In this document: positions 56,707-64,000 of the stretch, in pieces
Numbering within the stretch: position 1 is the first letter of the stretch
How the letters are laid out: each line of letters starts with the position of its first letter
Source: Thiobacillus sp.
GTDB lineage: Bacteria; Pseudomonadota; Gammaproteobacteria; Burkholderiales; Thiobacillaceae
NCBI GenBank assembly: GCA_024708885.1
Contig: JANJXT010000027.1
Coordinates: forward strand, 1 to 64,000
Length of the DNA: 64,000 nt
Direction of reading: 5' to 3'
Position numbers and translations under genes: made by a program
Notes under the pieces: generated by a model
The model's input: the letters and a program-made list of their open reading frames with translations, nothing else
Databases searched by the model: none
Told to the model about the DNA's origin: nothing

Positions 56707-58035
56707 TCATGGCTGTTCAGTGGGCAAGACAACGGTGCGCATTCTCCCGACCGTGCGCAAAAACGGTTCCTCCGTGACCCCCGCGGGCAGGTTCTGCAAT
56801 GCAGCGAGCGCTGCGGCCCGATCCGGGAATTCGCCCGTCACGAACATCCACGCGGGGCTTCCCCGGCTGAGGCCGTAGAACACGCGCACCGGCGGCGGCA
56901 GCGTCTGGTCAAGGTCCTCCAATAAAACGGCCGCGCCGGCGGCTTCTTTAGCCGTGGCCACCTGGATCACGTGTGTCGTCGTCGGGGCGTCGGCCAGCCA
57001 CGCGCCCGTCTGCCGGACGCGAAGCTCGAGTTCGGCGGCGGGGGTGGGCCGGGACGCCACGGCTTGCGGGGCGGGCAGCGGGTGTGCCGGGGGCGGCGGA
57101 GCGGGTGGCTGGGTCGGCGCGAGGCCCTCCCAGGCAAGGTAGCCCACCAACGCGAGCACGGCCGCCAGGCCCGCCCCCATCCCCAGCCGCGCACCGCGCG
57201 CTACGCCGCGCCGCGATGCCGGGCGGGCTGCACTGGCCATTTCGGCGTCGCCGGCGGCGGCGTCGAGGTGCGCCGGCGTGAGCGTATGGGTCTGTCCCGC
57301 GTAGGCGGCGAGGAGGGTCTTGTCGGCAAGTATGTTGATGCGGCGCGACAGGCCGCCGGACAGCCGCGCCATGCGCGCGACCAGCGCGGGCGTGAACAGG
57401 TCCGGGCCGCGATAGCCGGCCACGTTCAGGCGCGCGCGCAGATAGTCGCCGACTTCGGCTTCGTCGAGCGGCGACAGCCCAAGGCTCAGGGTGATGCGGT
57501 CCTTGAGCTGGCGGATGCGCGGGTCGGCGAGCAGCGCGTCGAGTTCGGGCTGGCCGAACAGCACGATCTGCAGGAGCTTGTCGGTCGCGGTTTCGAGGTT
57601 GGTGAGCAGGCGCAGGAATTCGAGATTGTCGAGCGCGATGCCCTGGGCCTCCTCGACGAACACCACCACGCGGCGCCCCGCCCGGTGGCGCGCCAGCAGC
57701 ACGGCGTCGAGCTGGGCGAGGCGCGCCTGGCGGCCGTCGACGGGCGCCTCGCCGAGGTCGGCGAGAATCGCCGCCAGCATGTCGTCCGGCCCGAGGGTGG
57801 GATTGCCAAGGTAGACGCTGTCGACGGTATCCGGCAGTTGCGCGACCAGCTTGCGGCACAGCATGGTCTTGCCGCTGCCGACTTCGCCCACCACCTTGAT
57901 GATGCCCTCGCCCTGGCCGATGGCGTAAAGCAGCGCGGCGAGCATGTCGCCACGCTGCCCCCCGGCATGCCAGTATTCGGTGTTCGGCGTGATGCGGAAG
58001 GGCGCTTCTTTGAGGCCGAAAAAATCGAAATACAC
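56707..58035 (-). CDS. mshM: MshM/ExeA-like AAA ATPase with C-terminal SPOR-like domain
   Basis: A 442-residue protein starting at GTG 58035. An AAA+ domain (residues 1-265) has Walker A GEVGSGKTMLCRKL and Walker B VVVFVEEAQ. A membrane helix (about 285-302), a Pro-rich linker and a C-terminal region like a peptidoglycan-binding SPOR domain (THVIQVATAKEAAGA) follow. ExeA/GspA-type ATPases assemble secretins through the cell wall; MshM has the same role in MSHA systems. R10 lies about 27 bases upstream. Confidence 0.87.
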   Translation of the reverse strand: MYFDFFGLKEAPFRITPNTEYWHAGGQRGDMLAALLYAIGQGEGIIKVVGEVGSGKTMLCRKLVAQLPDTVDSVYLGNPTLGPDDMLAAILADLGEAPVDGRQARLAQLDAVLLARHRAGRRVVVFVEEAQGIALDNLEFLRLLTNLETATDKLLQIVLFGQPELDALLADPRIRQLKDRITLSLGLSPLDEAEVGDYLRARLNVAGYRGPDLFTPALVARMARLSGGLSRRINILADKTLLAAYAGQTHTLTPAHLDAAAGDAEMASAARPASRRGVARGARLGMGAGLAAVLALVGYLAWEGLAPTQPPAPPPPAHPLPAPQAVASRPTPAAELELRVRQTGAWLADAPTTTHVIQVATAKEAAGAAVLLEDLDQTLPPPVRVFYGLSRGSPAWMFVTGEFPDRAAALAALQNLPAGVTEEPFLRTVGRMRTVVLPTEQP

Positions 58036-58061
58036 TGGAGGCGCTTTATCCCGAAGAATGC

Positions 58062-58199
58062 AGTTTGAACCACGGAGACACGGAGAAGATCGAAAAACAT
58101 TACGTCACATGCTTTCCTTGATTCATCCGATGGGTGGGAGCGGTTTTGGCAATAAGGTCTTGTCGTCTCCTCGTCTCTGTGTCTCTGCGGTGAGGAATT
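58062..58199. repeat. Dispersed palindromic element R10
   Basis: Shorter arms (58068-58088 and 58165-58193) enclose about 75 bases partly like the long-form core (GATTCATCC-GAT-GGGTGGG). It is the most diverged copy and sits between the response regulator stop (58205) and mshM. Confidence 0.85.
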
Positions 58200-58204
58200 G
58201 AGAT

Positions 58205-59635
58205 TCAGTCGGTTCCGTAGGTCTGCATGCGGCTGTACAGCGTGGTGCGGTTGATTCCGAGGAGCTTGGACGCCTGCGACAGGTTGCCGTGGGTCATGTT
58301 GAGCGCGGCTTCGACGTAGGCTTTTTCCCACTGGCGCAGGGTGACGTCGAGGTTGAAGTTGGCGAGCGTCTGCAGCTGCTTGCGCGCGAGCTCGATCAGC
58401 GCCTTGCTGTCGCTGGCGAGCGGGATTTCCTGGGGAAAGGCCTGGTCGGTATCGAGTTCGGCTTCGAGCTGCTGCGCATTGACCGCCACGCCCGGGTACT
58501 TGGTGGTGAGCCGAATGGCGATGTTGCGCAATTCACGCACGTTGCCGGGGAAATGGTAATCCTCCCACATCTGGCTGGCGCGCGTGTCGAGGGTGAAAGA
58601 CTGGCTCTTCGCCTCGCGCGCGTAGAAATCGCGGAAGTAGTCGAGCAGCACCGTCTTGTCCTCGCCCATGTCGCGCAGCGGCGGCACGGTGATGGAGAAC
58701 ACCGACAGCCGGTGATAGAGGTCGGCGCGGAAACGGCCCGCCTTGATTTCGGCGCGCAGGTCGCGGTTGGTGGCGGTGACCACGCGCGCGTTGGAAAAGC
58801 GCGGCTGGGTTTCGCCGACGCGCTGGTATTCGCCGTTTTCCAGCACGCGCAAAAGCTTGGCCTGCAATTCCAGCGGCAATTCGCCGATTTCGTCGAGAAA
58901 CAGGGTGCCGTTCTCGGCTTCCTCGAAATAGCCGGCGCGGGCGCTGGTGGCGCCGGTGAACGCGCCCTTGGCGTAGCCGAACAGGGTCGGCTCGACCAGA
59001 GTCGGCGAGATCGCCGCGCAGTTGAGCGCGAGGTAAGGCTTGCTTGCGCGCGGCGACAGCTGGTGCAGGCTGGAGGCGACGCGCTCCTTGCCGCTGCCGG
59101 ATTCGCCTTCGATCAGCACCGGGAAGGGTGCCGCGGCGTACTGCTTGATCTGCTCGCGCAGCTTGTGCATGGCCGGGCTGTTGCCAATGATGCCGGTATC
59201 GCGCGCCGGGGCGGGCGCCTTGTCGGCGGTGCGTTCGGCGTCCTGCACCATCAGGGCGTTGAGCAGCAGCGATTTCAGGCGCTCCGGCTCGCAGGGCTTG
59301 GCGACGAAGTCGATCGCGCCCAGCGCGCGCGCGTGGCGCGCGTTGGCTTCGTCGCTCTGGCCGGACAGAACCAGGATCTTGATGTTGGGGGAAATGCCGA
59401 GGAGGTCGGCGATGAGCGCGAAGCCCTCGTCGGGCTTGTGCGGCTGCGGCGGCAGGCCGAGGTCCACCAGGGCGAGCTGCGGCGGTTCGTCGAGCTGCAT
59501 CAGCAGACTCTTGACCTGCGCGCGCGACTCCGCGGCGGAAATCTCGAAATCCTTGCCGAGAACGTAGGTCAGGGTGTCGGAAATCAGCGGATCGTCGTCG
59601 ACGATCAGCAGGCTGGGTTTATCGGTTGGGACCAC
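58205..59635 (-). CDS. Sigma-54-dependent response regulator (NtrC/PrsR-like)
   Basis: A 476-residue activator. The receiver domain has the acidic pocket LIVDDDP and phospho-acceptor Asp in LVDLGLPP, and Lys in AKPCEPE. The AAA+ domain has Walker A GESGSGKE, the sigma-54-contact loop GAFTGA, Walker [10 protein letters not shown], and a C-terminal Fis-type helix-turn-helix ([16 protein letters not shown]). It resembles PrsR-type regulators. GTG start with GGAGG ten bases upstream. It heads the pilus operon and its likely partner kinase is at 44892-46640. Confidence 0.9.
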   Translation of the reverse strand: MVPTDKPSLLIVDDDPLISDTLTYVLGKDFEISAAESRAQVKSLLMQLDEPPQLALVDLGLPPQPHKPDEGFALIADLLGISPNIKILVLSGQSDEANARHARALGAIDFVAKPCEPERLKSLLLNALMVQDAERTADKAPAPARDTGIIGNSPAMHKLREQIKQYAAAPFPVLIEGESGSGKERVASSLHQLSPRASKPYLALNCAAISPTLVEPTLFGYAKGAFTGATSARAGYFEEAENGTLFLDEIGELPLELQAKLLRVLENGEYQRVGETQPRFSNARVVTATNRDLRAEIKAGRFRADLYHRLSVFSITVPPLRDMGEDKTVLLDYFRDFYAREAKSQSFTLDTRASQMWEDYHFPGNVRELRNIAIRLTTKYPGVAVNAQQLEAELDTDQAFPQEIPLASDSKALIELARKQLQTLANFNLDVTLRQWEKAYVEAALNMTHGNLSQASKLLGINRTTLYSRMQTYGTD

Positions 59636-59720
59636 TTTATCTTTTCCTCCGCGCGCAGGAACCCGGCCCGTGTCTGTGCTTCAAGCAGCAACAGGCGCCG
59701 GGCGTGTCGGGTTTTCGACG

Positions 59721-59749
59721 ATTGTGCCAGAGCGGCGCTGAAAGTGAAA
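59721..59749 (-). promoter_or_regulatory. Candidate promoter of the response regulator/pilus operon
   Basis: On the minus strand TTTCAC (59749-59744) and CACAAT (59726-59721) stand 17 bases apart, each matching four of six vegetative consensus bases. Start would be about 80 bases before the GTG of the regulator. Confidence 0.4.
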
Positions 59750-59769
59750 CCGGGCCGTTGCGGCCCGGT
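59749..59769 (-). terminator. Hairpin terminator after the gene at 59791
   Basis: ACCGGGCC and GGCCCGGT are a perfect 8-bp stem with a 5-base loop, followed on the minus strand by TTCACTTTC. It is 22 bases past the stop of the upstream gene and separates it from the regulator operon. The T-run is weak. Confidence 0.55.
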
Positions 59770-59790
59770 CCGGCTGCGGCGCGGCGGCGG

Positions 59791-61485
59791 TCAGACGCTG
59801 GCCGGTTCGGCCGCCACGCGCATCCAGCCTTCGCTGCGCTCGATCGGGCTGCCCAGGGCGATGTGGCCGCGATCGGCAATCCCGGCCACGCGGTAAATCT
59901 TGCCGGGCGCGTAATGCACCGGGTCGACGATGAGGCTGTCCGGCCCGTCATGGCCGTCCAGCCACAGGCTGGCGTGCGGCAGGCTGCCCCCGCTGTTGTC
60001 GACGCCATTGACCGTATAGCCGGGCGTGGCGGTCGTGTATAGCATGACCAGTGCCGGCTTTTGCGGCAGGGTTTCGATGCCGACCGAGAGGAGGTCGTCG
60101 CTGTGGCGTGCCAGGCGGCGCACGATCCCGGCTTTCCAGGTGTCCTCGTCGTGCTGCTTGACCGCGAGCAGGGTGCCGACGCGCAGCCAGTCCATGTCGT
60201 GCGCCTCGACGAAGGCGCCGTAGCCGCACTCGCTCACGTCGTGCATGACCCAGCGTTCCACGTCGGCACCCAGTGTCTTGGAGGAGGTTTTCATCAGCGA
60301 GGTGTCGCCGCGCGTGCGCTCGGTGACGAAACCGTAGATCGCGAGCTCGTCGGACTCCCGGTAGTTCAGCGTCGAGCCGTAGGGCGAATCGCTCGATCCG
60401 CTGTCGCCGGTCTTGAACTGGTTGACGATCGCGGACAGGCCGTGGGCGACGTCGATCAGCCGCTTGACGGCTTCGCGCGGCGCGCGTCGCTGCTCGCGCG
60501 CGGCCGTCGGCGCCCACTGCTGCTGCAGGTGGCCGAGCAATTCGAGGCTTTCGGCCGTGCGGGTGTGCTCGCCGAGTCCCAGCGTGGCCGCCGGCTGCGA
60601 CTGCTGCAGGGCGGTCTGCACCTCCGCGAGCTGGCCCATGAGGCTGGCCGTGTTCCAGCAGCGTGCCGTGGGCGCGGCGTTTTGCGCGCGCGCGCGGCGC
60701 GGGCCATGGTCGGCGGCAAGATCGATGGTGAACTGCTGTGTCTCGGGGTCGCAGTGCGCGGCGAAGCGGAGTTCGCCGTGCCAGTTCAGCAGCCAGCGGT
60801 CGAGCAGGTCGATCTGGCGCGGATACAGCGAGCCGGAGTGGGCAAGCTGCAGCATCAGGATGTGCAGGTAGCTGCTCTCGCAACTGCCCTCGCAGGGATC
60901 GGCCGCATAGGCCTGCATGCGCGTGTGCTGGAAGCCCGACGTTTCGGCGATCTGGTACAGGCTGTGCAGGCGCAGCCAGAGCTTGTCGCCGGCCGGCAGG
61001 TAGCGGATCGCCCGCCACTTCAGCAGCTGGCCGACTGCACGGATGGCGCGCAGCGCAATGCGCGCCGTCAGCGCGGCGTCGCTCTGCCTGCCGGACGCGC
61101 GCGCCATGCGCAGCGCGGCGGCATGATAGCCGCGCGCGGTTTCCCAGTAGAGGGCATAGACGGCATGCCAGAGCCGGCTTTCCTGTGGCCGCGACATGCG
61201 CGGGTTGCGCAGGTACTGGGTGACCAGCGTCTCCTGCAGGTCGCGGACGCGCTCGTCCAGCAGCATCAGGGTGGCGAGCCCGTCGCGCGGGGGCGATGCG
61301 GCCTGCTCGTTCAGACGCTTGATCTGCTGGAGGATCATGTCCTGGCACTTGACGGCGTCGCCTCCCGGCAGCTGTTCGATCCAATGCGTTGCGGCCCGCA
61401 GGCTGGTCAGCGGGTCATTCGACTGTTTGCCGAAGGAAACGAGCCGGGACAGCTTGGAGGAAAGTGTGTCTGCCAGTGGTGTCAT
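59791..61485 (-). CDS. Protein of unknown function with a possible C-terminal PilZ-like motif
   Basis: A 564-residue cytoplasmic protein with no signal peptide or membrane helix. The first 330 residues are helical with many Gln, Arg and Leu (MILQQIKRLNEQ, WETARGYHAAALRMARASG). The C-terminal 170 residues contain HDVSECGYGAFVEAHDMDWL, which matches the D/N-x-S-x-x-G part of PilZ c-di-GMP sites; the RxxxR partner is uncertain. I do not recognise the family. Location between alaS and the c-di-GMP-responsive pilus operon is suggestive only. Confidence 0.7.
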   Translation of the reverse strand: MTPLADTLSSKLSRLVSFGKQSNDPLTSLRAATHWIEQLPGGDAVKCQDMILQQIKRLNEQAASPPRDGLATLMLLDERVRDLQETLVTQYLRNPRMSRPQESRLWHAVYALYWETARGYHAAALRMARASGRQSDAALTARIALRAIRAVGQLLKWRAIRYLPAGDKLWLRLHSLYQIAETSGFQHTRMQAYAADPCEGSCESSYLHILMLQLAHSGSLYPRQIDLLDRWLLNWHGELRFAAHCDPETQQFTIDLAADHGPRRARAQNAAPTARCWNTASLMGQLAEVQTALQQSQPAATLGLGEHTRTAESLELLGHLQQQWAPTAAREQRRAPREAVKRLIDVAHGLSAIVNQFKTGDSGSSDSPYGSTLNYRESDELAIYGFVTERTRGDTSLMKTSSKTLGADVERWVMHDVSECGYGAFVEAHDMDWLRVGTLLAVKQHDEDTWKAGIVRRLARHSDDLLSVGIETLPQKPALVMLYTTATPGYTVNGVDNSGGSLPHASLWLDGHDGPDSLIVDPVHYAPGKIYRVAGIADRGHIALGSPIERSEGWMRVAAEPASV

Positions 61486-61580
61486 GATTTCGTCAGGAGT
61501 GGAGTCCAGGAAAACCTGATGTCAGGGCTCTTTAACGACAGTTCTTCGCAAATTCTGTACCAGCACGCCACATTTTTTGT

Positions 61581-64000
61581 TCAAGCCAGCCGATCGCGGG
61601 CCCAGCCGGCCACGCCGGCCAGCGCCGCAGCCAGTTTTTCCGGCTGGTTTCCACCCGCCATGGCCATGTCCGGCTTGCCGCCGCCCTTGCCGCCGACCTG
61701 GGCGGCGACGAAGTTGACCAGATCGCCGGCCTTGATCCGGCGGGCGGCCTCGGGTGTCGCTGCGGCGATCAGGCTGACTTTGCCGTCGGCGACCGTGCCC
61801 AGTACCAGCGCGCAGGATTTCAGCTTGTCGCGCAGCTTGTCGGCGGTTTCGCGCAAGCCCTTGGCGTCGACGCCGTCGAGCTGCGCCGCCAGCACCTTGA
61901 TCCCACCGATGTCGACCGCCTGCGCGGCCAGTTCGTCGCCGGCGCCGGAGGCCAGTTTCGATTTCAGGCGGTCGAGTTCCTTTTCCAATGCGCGCACATT
62001 GTCGAGCATCTGCGCGAGCTTGGCGCCAAGTTCCGCCGGCTGCGCTTTCAACGCCGCGGCCGCCTGGCGGACTTCCTGTTCGCGGGTCTGCAGGTAGGCG
62101 AGCGCATTGTCCCCGGTCACCGCCTCGACGCGGCGCACGCCGGCGGCGACACCGGATTCCGAGACAATCTTGAACAGGCCGATGTCGCCGGTGCGCGCGA
62201 CGTGCGTGCCGCCGCACAGTTCGCGCGAAGTGCCGATGTCGAGCACCCGCACCTCGTCGCCGTATTTCTCGCCGAACAGCATCATCGCGCCGGTTTTCTG
62301 TGCCGCGTCGATCGCCATCACGCGTGCCTCGGTCGCACTGTTGGCGAGAATCTCGGCGTTGACGCGCGCCTCCACCTCGCGGATCTGCGCGTCGCTCATC
62401 GGCGTGGGCTGCACGAAGTCGAAGCGTGTCTTCTCGCTGTCCACCAGCGAGCCCTTCTGTTGTACGTGCTCGCCCAGCACCTCGCGCAGCGCCTTGTGCA
62501 TGAGATGCGTGACGGAATGGTTGCGCATGGTGCGTGCGCGCGCCAGTTCGTCGACGCGCGCCAGTACGGCATCGCCCACCACCAGCGAGCCGGTTTTCAC
62601 CACACCGTGGTGGCCGAATACGTGTGCCTGGATCTTCTGCGTGTCCTCGACCTCGAACGCGCCGTTCGTGCTCTGCAGCACACCGCGGTCGCCGACCTGG
62701 CCGCCGGACTCCGCGTAGAAGGGCGTGCGGTCGAGCACGACCACGCCGAGTTCGCCTTCCTGCAACGCGCCGACCGCACTGCCGTCCCTGTACAAGGCAA
62801 GGACGGTGGCGTCGTGGGTCAGCGTGTCGTAGCCATGGAAGACGGTCGCCTCGCCGGCGTAGTCGAGGCCGATGCCGAGCTTGAATTTGCCGGCGGCGCG
62901 CGCCTGCGCCTTCTGCCGCGCCATGGCCGCGTCGAATGCCGAATTGTCGACGCTTGCGCCGGCTTCACGGCAGATGTCCGCGGTCAGATCGAGCGGAAAG
63001 CCGTAGGTATCGTGCAGCTTGAACGCCAGTTCACCGTCGAACGTGCCGCCGGCCGGAAGCGCTTGCAGCGCCGCTTCGAGAATGCCCATGCCGTGTTCGA
63101 TGGTCTCGAAGAAACGTTCCTCTTCCTGGCGCAGGAGGTCCATCACGCGGTCTTGTGCCTTCACCAGCTCGGGATAGGCCTCACCCATGGCCGCGGCAAG
63201 ATCCGGCACCACGCGGTGGAAAAACGGGGCGCGCGCACCGAGCTTGTAGCCGTGGCGGATGGCGCGGCGGATGATGCGGCGCAGCACGTAGCCGCGCCCC
63301 TCGTTGCCGGGAATGACGCCGTCGACGATGAGGAAGGCGCACGCGCGGACATGGTCGGCGATCACCTTGAGCGAGTTGTTCGCGAGATCTTCAGTGTGCG
63401 TCTCGCGCGCGGCGGCCTTGATCAGCGTCTGGAACAGGTCGATCCCGTAGTTGGAATGCACGTGCTGCATCACCGCGGAAACGCGCTCCAGCCCCATGCC
63501 GGTGTCGACCGACGGTTTGGGCAGCGGATGCATCACGCCCGCCTCGTCGCGGTTGAACTGCATGAACACGATGTTCCAGATCTCGATGTAGCGGTCGCCA
63601 TCCTCGTCCGGTGAGCCGGGTGGACCGCCCGCGACCTCGGGGCCGTGGTCGTAGAAAATTTCGGTACAGGGGCCGCACGGGCCGGTGTCGCCCATCGCCC
63701 AGAAGTTGTCGGAGGCGTAGCGCGCGCCCTTGTTGTCGCCGATGCGCACCAGGCGCGCCTCCGGCACGCCGATCTCGTTGGCCCAGATGTCCCAGGCTTC
63801 GTCGTCGTCAAGGTAGACCGTCACCCAGAGCTTCTCGGCCGGCAGATTCAGCACCGTGGTGAGGAATTCCCAGGCATACCTGATCGCTTCGCGCTTGAAA
63901 TAATCGCCGAAGCTGAAGTTGCCCAGCATCTCGAAAAAGGTGTGGTGGCGCGCCGTGTAGCCGACGTTTTCGAGATCGTTGTGCTTGCCGCCGGCACGCA
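61581..64000 (-). CDS. alaS: Alanyl-tRNA synthetase (N-terminus beyond window)
   Basis: About 805 codons of the enzyme; the first 60-70 residues lie past the right edge. Visible catalytic sequence begins [20 protein letters not shown], followed by the tRNA-binding and editing domains. The editing/metal residues are in [11 protein letters not shown] and [12 protein letters not shown], with [17 protein letters not shown], and the C-Ala domain ends the protein. It charges tRNA-Ala. The remaining spacer 61486-61580 shows no feature. Confidence 0.97.
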   Translation of the reverse strand, partial: RAGGKHNDLENVGYTARHHTFFEMLGNFSFGDYFKREAIRYAWEFLTTVLNLPAEKLWVTVYLDDDEAWDIWANEIGVPEARLVRIGDNKGARYASDNFWAMGDTGPCGPCTEIFYDHGPEVAGGPPGSPDEDGDRYIEIWNIVFMQFNRDEAGVMHPLPKPSVDTGMGLERVSAVMQHVHSNYGIDLFQTLIKAAARETHTEDLANNSLKVIADHVRACAFLIVDGVIPGNEGRGYVLRRIIRRAIRHGYKLGARAPFFHRVVPDLAAAMGEAYPELVKAQDRVMDLLRQEEERFFETIEHGMGILEAALQALPAGGTFDGELAFKLHDTYGFPLDLTADICREAGASVDNSAFDAAMARQKAQARAAGKFKLGIGLDYAGEATVFHGYDTLTHDATVLALYRDGSAVGALQEGELGVVVLDRTPFYAESGGQVGDRGVLQSTNGAFEVEDTQKIQAHVFGHHGVVKTGSLVVGDAVLARVDELARARTMRNHSVTHLMHKALREVLGEHVQQKGSLVDSEKTRFDFVQPTPMSDAQIREVEARVNAEILANSATEARVMAIDAAQKTGAMMLFGEKYGDEVRVLDIGTSRELCGGTHVARTGDIGLFKIVSESGVAAGVRRVEAVTGDNALAYLQTREQEVRQAAAALKAQPAELGAKLAQMLDNVRALEKELDRLKSKLASGAGDELAAQAVDIGGIKVLAAQLDGVDAKGLRETADKLRDKLKSCALVLGTVADGKVSLIAAATPEAARRIKAGDLVNFVAAQVGGKGGGKPDMAMAGGNQPEKLAAALAGVAGWARDRLA

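Noticed and set aside
59714-59730. Sigma-54-like site (TGGCAC) upstream of the response regulator
   Set aside because: The -24 half is perfect, but the -12 half reads TCGA instead of TTGC, losing the invariant C, so I prefer a vegetative promoter there.

Overview
The window is about 64 kb of GC-rich bacterial chromosome with about 60 protein genes, one 4.5S RNA gene and many short overlapping operons. The gene order kdsD-kdsC-lptC-lptA-lptB-rpoN-hpf-ptsN-hprK-rapZ, with an HPr kinase gene in the cluster, plus ubiX, an ffs-dnaX-ybaB-recR string and an MSHA-type pilus operon, points to a betaproteobacterium. A Thiobacillus- or Sulfuricella-like organism is my guess from gene order only. Most genes are core housekeeping. 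The only recognisable transposon DNA is the end of an IS3-family element at the left edge.

Layout. 1-140: IS3 end. 229-7285: yicC, a Ser/Thr kinase and PP2C phosphatase pair, rph, rdgB, hemW and trhP (yegQ). 7248-15701: a di-haem peroxidase, dienelactone hydrolase, a FolE-like protein, membrane methyltransferase, metallo-beta-lactamase-fold lipoprotein, TatD, a BI-1 protein, a slipin and NfeD. 15929-19025: gnd-zwf-pgl, the oxidative pentose phosphate operon, with 4-nt overlaps. 19119-22868: a 1249-residue protein with DUF1631 and degenerate GGDEF/EAL domains. 22939-24214: aroG behind a Phe/Tyr-rich leader peptide and terminator, a classic attenuator layout. 24400-29131: ffs, a PagL-like protein, dnaX, ybaB, recR and purB, then cnoX. 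30108-41965: one long minus-strand run of LPS transport and Kdo genes, rpoN, hpf, PTS-Ntr genes, a Gx-transporter/NusG-domain pair, ubiX, small genes and greB. 42012-43982: a Kef-type antiporter. 43979-59635: MSHA-type pilus genes (mshM, L, N, E, G, I, J, K and two pseudopilins), with a histidine kinase gene at one end and a sigma-54 activator gene at the other. 59791-61485: a protein of unknown function with a possible PilZ-like motif. 61581-64000: alaS, cut by the window edge.

The most unusual feature is a family of ten dispersed palindromic elements, called R1 to R10 here. Their arms are runs of an 8-base CACAGAGA/CACAGAGG-like unit, facing each other and enclosing variable cargo. Nearly every copy begins within a few bases of the stop codon of one gene and ends just before the start of the next gene in the same direction. 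Six of the ten fill the gene junctions of the pilus operon. One copy (R7) encloses the remains of a GxxExxY-family gene, a predicted PD-(D/E)XK nuclease-fold protein. Another (R5) lies inside mshK and is translated in frame, apparently supplying its signal peptide. The arms with nuclease-like cargo, together with cargo-less short copies, look like an uncharacterised mobile or gene-conversion element family. I found no CRISPR array and no tRNA gene.
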